A stretch of 5,637 nucleotides of DNA, taken from the NCBI GenBank assembly GCA_038521775.1, contig JBCBKN010000323.1:1-5637 (forward strand), given 5' to 3'. The notes under the pieces were generated by a model. It was not told where the DNA came from. It did not search any database and worked only from the letters and a program-made list of their open reading frames with translations. This document shows positions 3,476 through 5,637 of the stretch, piece after piece (positions within the stretch are counted from its first letter, which is position 1; each line of letters opens with the position of its first letter). Source of the stretch: J013 sp038521775 (GTDB lineage Bacteria; Pseudomonadota; Alphaproteobacteria; Rhodobacterales; Rhodobacteraceae). Both the position numbers and the translations under genes were made by a program.

Positions 3476-5637
3476 ATGACAACGATTCCGGGCAACGCCA
3501 CCACTTCGGCGGGGCTGGCGCAGGGCGTCAGCCGGCAGGGCGAGATCGAGTTTTCCGGCGACAGCGATTGGTATCGAGTGTCCCTGACCGAGGGCGTGAT
3601 CTATCGCGTGTCGCTGTTGGGCGTGGCCGGCGACAACCGTCTCGACGATCCGATCCTGCGGATTTATGACCGCAATTCCAATCTTGTGGCGTTCAACGAT
3701 GATGGCGGGCCCGGGCGCACCTCGCTGATCGAGGCGTTCGAGGCAAGTTATACCGGGCTCCATTTCTTCGAGGCGGTGGGCTCGGGCAATATGCGCGGCG
3801 ATTACCGCATCCAGTTCACGATCGACCCGGCGTTCTTTCCCAATGACATTGCCGAGGGCTTTGACACGCCCACGACGCTGCGGGCCGACACCTTCCTGTC
3901 AAGCGAGCTGGAATTTGCCGGCGACCGCGACATGGTCTCGGTGCAGCTCATCGCCGGCCGCACCTATCAGATTGCTTTGGGCGCTGCGGGCGACGCGCCG
4001 CTTTCGCGCGGGCAGGTCAGGCTTTTTGCCGAGGGCGATGCGGCAACCGTTCTTGCCTCGGCGCAGATGCCGTCATCCTTTGTCGACGGGGTCATGCGCT
4101 TTACCGCATCGACGACCGGCACCTATTTCATCGAAACCAGCAGCCCGACCGTGACCACGGGCTCCTACCTGATGTCGATGTCCGTGGCGCGCGGCAGCGT
4201 CTTCACCGGTGGCGCCGACACCCAGACGCTGACCCTGGCGGGGACCTATTTTGCGCTGTCGGGCAGCGACAGCGTCATCGGCAGCGCGGCCGATGACACG
4301 ATCTATGGCGGCAAGGGCAATGACGAGATCGACGCCGATGAGGGCAGCAATGTGCTCTTTGGTGGCGATGGCGCGGACATCCTGACCGGCGGCACCGCGC
4401 TCGATTCCCTTTTCGGCGGCGTGGGCGACGACACCTTGCGCGGACGCTCCGGCGCGGACCTGATGTCGGCCGGCGACGGCAATGATCGCATCTCAGCCGG
4501 CGGCGGCGATGACACGGCACTTGGCGGCGCGGGCGATGACGAGCTTTTGGGCCGCATCGGCGACGATCTGTTGCGCGGCGATGACGGCAATGACCGGCTG
4601 GTGGGCGGAACCGGCGCCGATCTGTTGGTCGGCGGCGAGGGCATCGACCTTGCCGTCTATGACGAGGCGAGCTTTGGCGTTCTGGTTGACCTGTTGTCTT
4701 TCGCGCGCAACACCGGCGAGGCCATCGGCGACCGGTTTGCAGGCGTCGAAGGCATCGAGGGGTCGCAATTTGGCGACACGCTTTACGGCGACACTGCCGA
4801 TAATGTGCTGTTCGGCGGCTCCGAGGATGCCCCTGTCGGGGATGGCAACGACACCCTGATCGGGCGCGATGGCGATGACAGCCTCTATGGCGGCACCGGC
4901 GATGACCGGCTGCTGGGCGGGGCCGGCTCTGACATCCTGGCCGGAGGGCTTGGCGACGACATCCTCGATGGCGGCGAAGGCATCGACCTGGTCAGTTTTG
5001 CCGGGTTTGCCGACCGCGTCGTCTTTGACCTCTTGGTGCCCGCAAGCGGCACGGCCGAGGGCAACGACATTCTGCGCTCGATCGAGGGCATCCAGGGGGG
5101 GATCAGCAATGACGTGCTGTCGGGCGACGGGTTTGCCAACATCCTGGCCGGCGGCGCGGGGTCCGATCTGCTCAACGGGCGCGGCGGCGATGACACGCTT
5201 TATGGCGGTCTGGGGGTGGACCGGCTGTTCGGCTCGATCGGCAACGATCTGTTGCGCGGGGGCAGCGGGCCCGACACGCTGAACGGCGGCGCCGGCATCG
5301 ACACGGCCGATTACGCCGACGCAACGGCGCGGGTGATCGTCAACCTGACCAATGGCGCGGCCAATCGCGGCGATGCGACAGGCGATGTCTATCTGGGCAT
5401 CGAGACCTATCGCGGCTCGGCCTTTCGCGACCAGCTTATCGGCGCGGCCACCGGCGACACGCTGCTCGGAGCAGGCGACGGAGATGTCGTTCTGGGCAAT
5501 GCCGGCAATGACACGCTCTTTGGCGGGGCGGGCATCGACCGTGTCGATGGCGGGGCGGGCGACGATCTTCTCTTCGGCGGGGCCGATCTCGACCTCTTGA
5601 TCGGCGGGGCCGGCATCGACACCGCAAGCTATGCCGA
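3476..5637 (+). CDS. RTX protein with two N-terminal PPC-like domains, probable type I secretion substrate (3' end missing)
   Basis: An open frame of 720 codons with no stop, cut by the right edge. There is no N-terminal signal peptide. Residues about 20-117 match a PPC-like (bacterial pre-peptidase C-terminal) beta-sandwich: GDSDWYRVSLTEGVIYRVSL (28-47), DPILRIYDRNSNLVAFNDDG (58-77), then the closing strand GDYRIQFTI. A second, more divergent copy covers about 123-238 (GDRDMVSVQLIAGRTYQIAL, later TASTTGTYFIET). From residue 262 on it is RTX (hemolysin-type calcium-binding) repeats of the form GGxGxDxLx. I count 39 units by eye, in blocks separated by a recurring spacer that starts at GID (389, 502, 607, 713). 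RTX repeats fold into calcium-filled parallel beta-rolls outside the cell, and such proteins usually leave by a type I system using an uncleaved C-terminal signal; none of that end, nor the ABC/MFP genes, is in view. No enzyme domain is seen so far, so toxin, adhesin, surface-layer protein or enzyme all remain open. It follows the kinase by 105 bases and may be its target. Confidence 0.93.
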   Translation, partial: MTTIPGNATTSAGLAQGVSRQGEIEFSGDSDWYRVSLTEGVIYRVSLLGVAGDNRLDDPILRIYDRNSNLVAFNDDGGPGRTSLIEAFEASYTGLHFFEAVGSGNMRGDYRIQFTIDPAFFPNDIAEGFDTPTTLRADTFLSSELEFAGDRDMVSVQLIAGRTYQIALGAAGDAPLSRGQVRLFAEGDAATVLASAQMPSSFVDGVMRFTASTTGTYFIETSSPTVTTGSYLMSMSVARGSVFTGGADTQTLTLAGTYFALSGSDSVIGSAADDTIYGGKGNDEIDADEGSNVLFGGDGADILTGGTALDSLFGGVGDDTLRGRSGADLMSAGDGNDRISAGGGDDTALGGAGDDELLGRIGDDLLRGDDGNDRLVGGTGADLLVGGEGIDLAVYDEASFGVLVDLLSFARNTGEAIGDRFAGVEGIEGSQFGDTLYGDTADNVLFGGSEDAPVGDGNDTLIGRDGDDSLYGGTGDDRLLGGAGSDILAGGLGDDILDGGEGIDLVSFAGFADRVVFDLLVPASGTAEGNDILRSIEGIQGGISNDVLSGDGFANILAGGAGSDLLNGRGGDDTLYGGLGVDRLFGSIGNDLLRGGSGPDTLNGGAGIDTADYADATARVIVNLTNGAANRGDATGDVYLGIETYRGSAFRDQLIGAATGDTLLGAGDGDVVLGNAGNDTLFGGAGIDRVDGGAGDDLLFGGADLDLLIGGAGIDTASYA
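4259..5637 (+). repeat. RTX calcium-binding repeat region
   Basis: It codes for residues 262-720 of the RTX protein. Nonapeptide-type units such as AGDDELLGR, DGNDRLVGG, TGDDRLLGG and GGDDTLYGG follow one another. By hand count there are 15 units before the first spacer, then 8, 8 and 8 up to the window edge. Aspartates and backbone carbonyls of the GGxGxD turns bind calcium in this family. The array is still continuing when the sequence ends. Confidence 0.9.
4640..5637 (+). repeat. Higher-order repeat: spacer plus 8 RTX units, period 105-113 residues
   Basis: A spacer recurs at residues 389-431, 502-543, 607-650 and begins again at 713 (nucleotides 4640, 4979, 5294 and 5612). It opens with GID, passes through a hydrophobic strand ending in DL or NL (VLVDLL, VVFDLL, VIVNLT), then a GD or GN element, then GIE (or GVEGIE) and a closing N/D-containing RTX-like start (FGDTLYGD, SNDVLSGD, FRDQLIGA). 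The copies differ a lot in sequence, so this is an old duplication, not recent DNA amplification. Confidence 0.7.

Noticed and set aside
2003..3763. Very long open frame on the minus strand (586 codons) opposite the kinase gene
   Set aside because: It lies antisense to a kinase with every catalytic box intact, has a composition with no recognisable domain, and runs past both ends of the kinase into its neighbours. High-GC codon bias commonly leaves such antisense frames open.
4275..5627. Several minus-strand frames rich in serine, proline and arginine opposite the RTX gene
   Set aside because: They mirror the repeated GGC/GAC codons of the RTX array read backwards; no ribosome sites or domains.
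4259..5637. Repetitive DNA that might suggest a CRISPR array
   Set aside because: The repeats are in-frame codons for GGxGxD units, vary from copy to copy, and lack identical repeats with unique spacers.

Overview
This is a GC-rich window. Codon choice, the short Shine-Dalgarno sites and the mix of protein families suggest an alphaproteobacterium, possibly Rhodobacterales. That is inference from sequence style only; there is no rRNA or other taxonomic marker here.

Layout. The left part (1-1126) holds three genes on the minus strand. Reading in their own direction they are: a small exported protein built from 27-residue repeats (1126-821), a small exported EF-hand protein (760-461), and the first 80 codons of a CocE/NonD-type alpha/beta-hydrolase that leaves the window at its left edge (241-1). 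The first two are 60 bases apart and may be co-transcribed. The 219 bases before the hydrolase (242-460) show no gene and no convincing promoter or terminator. A divergent intergenic region (1127-1316) carries a 10-bp tandem direct repeat of TGTAACGC, typical of binding sites for OmpR-family regulators.

On the plus strand, an OmpR-family response regulator (1317-2039) overlaps a membrane sensor histidine kinase (2036-3370) by an ATGA. This is a translationally coupled two-component pair. The kinase has every catalytic box but lacks the usual proline after its phospho-accepting histidine.

After 105 bases with overlapping inverted repeats comes a long open frame (3476 to the right edge, at least 720 codons, no stop). 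It encodes an RTX-type protein: two N-terminal PPC-like beta-sandwich domains, then at least 39 glycine/aspartate-rich calcium-binding units. These units are grouped into blocks by a recurring spacer module. With no N-terminal signal peptide, it is probably a type I secretion substrate whose C-terminal signal lies outside the window.

How they may work together: the two-component pair probably controls itself through the direct repeat, and perhaps the divergent exported proteins and the downstream RTX gene. Two of the neighbours (EF-hand and RTX) are predicted to bind calcium, so a link between calcium, the cell surface and this sensor is a reasonable but unproven hypothesis. No RNA gene, insertion sequence, CRISPR array or origin was seen. 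There is no strong candidate for a wholly new system; the least familiar items are the 27-residue CX4C repeat protein and the modular RTX protein.
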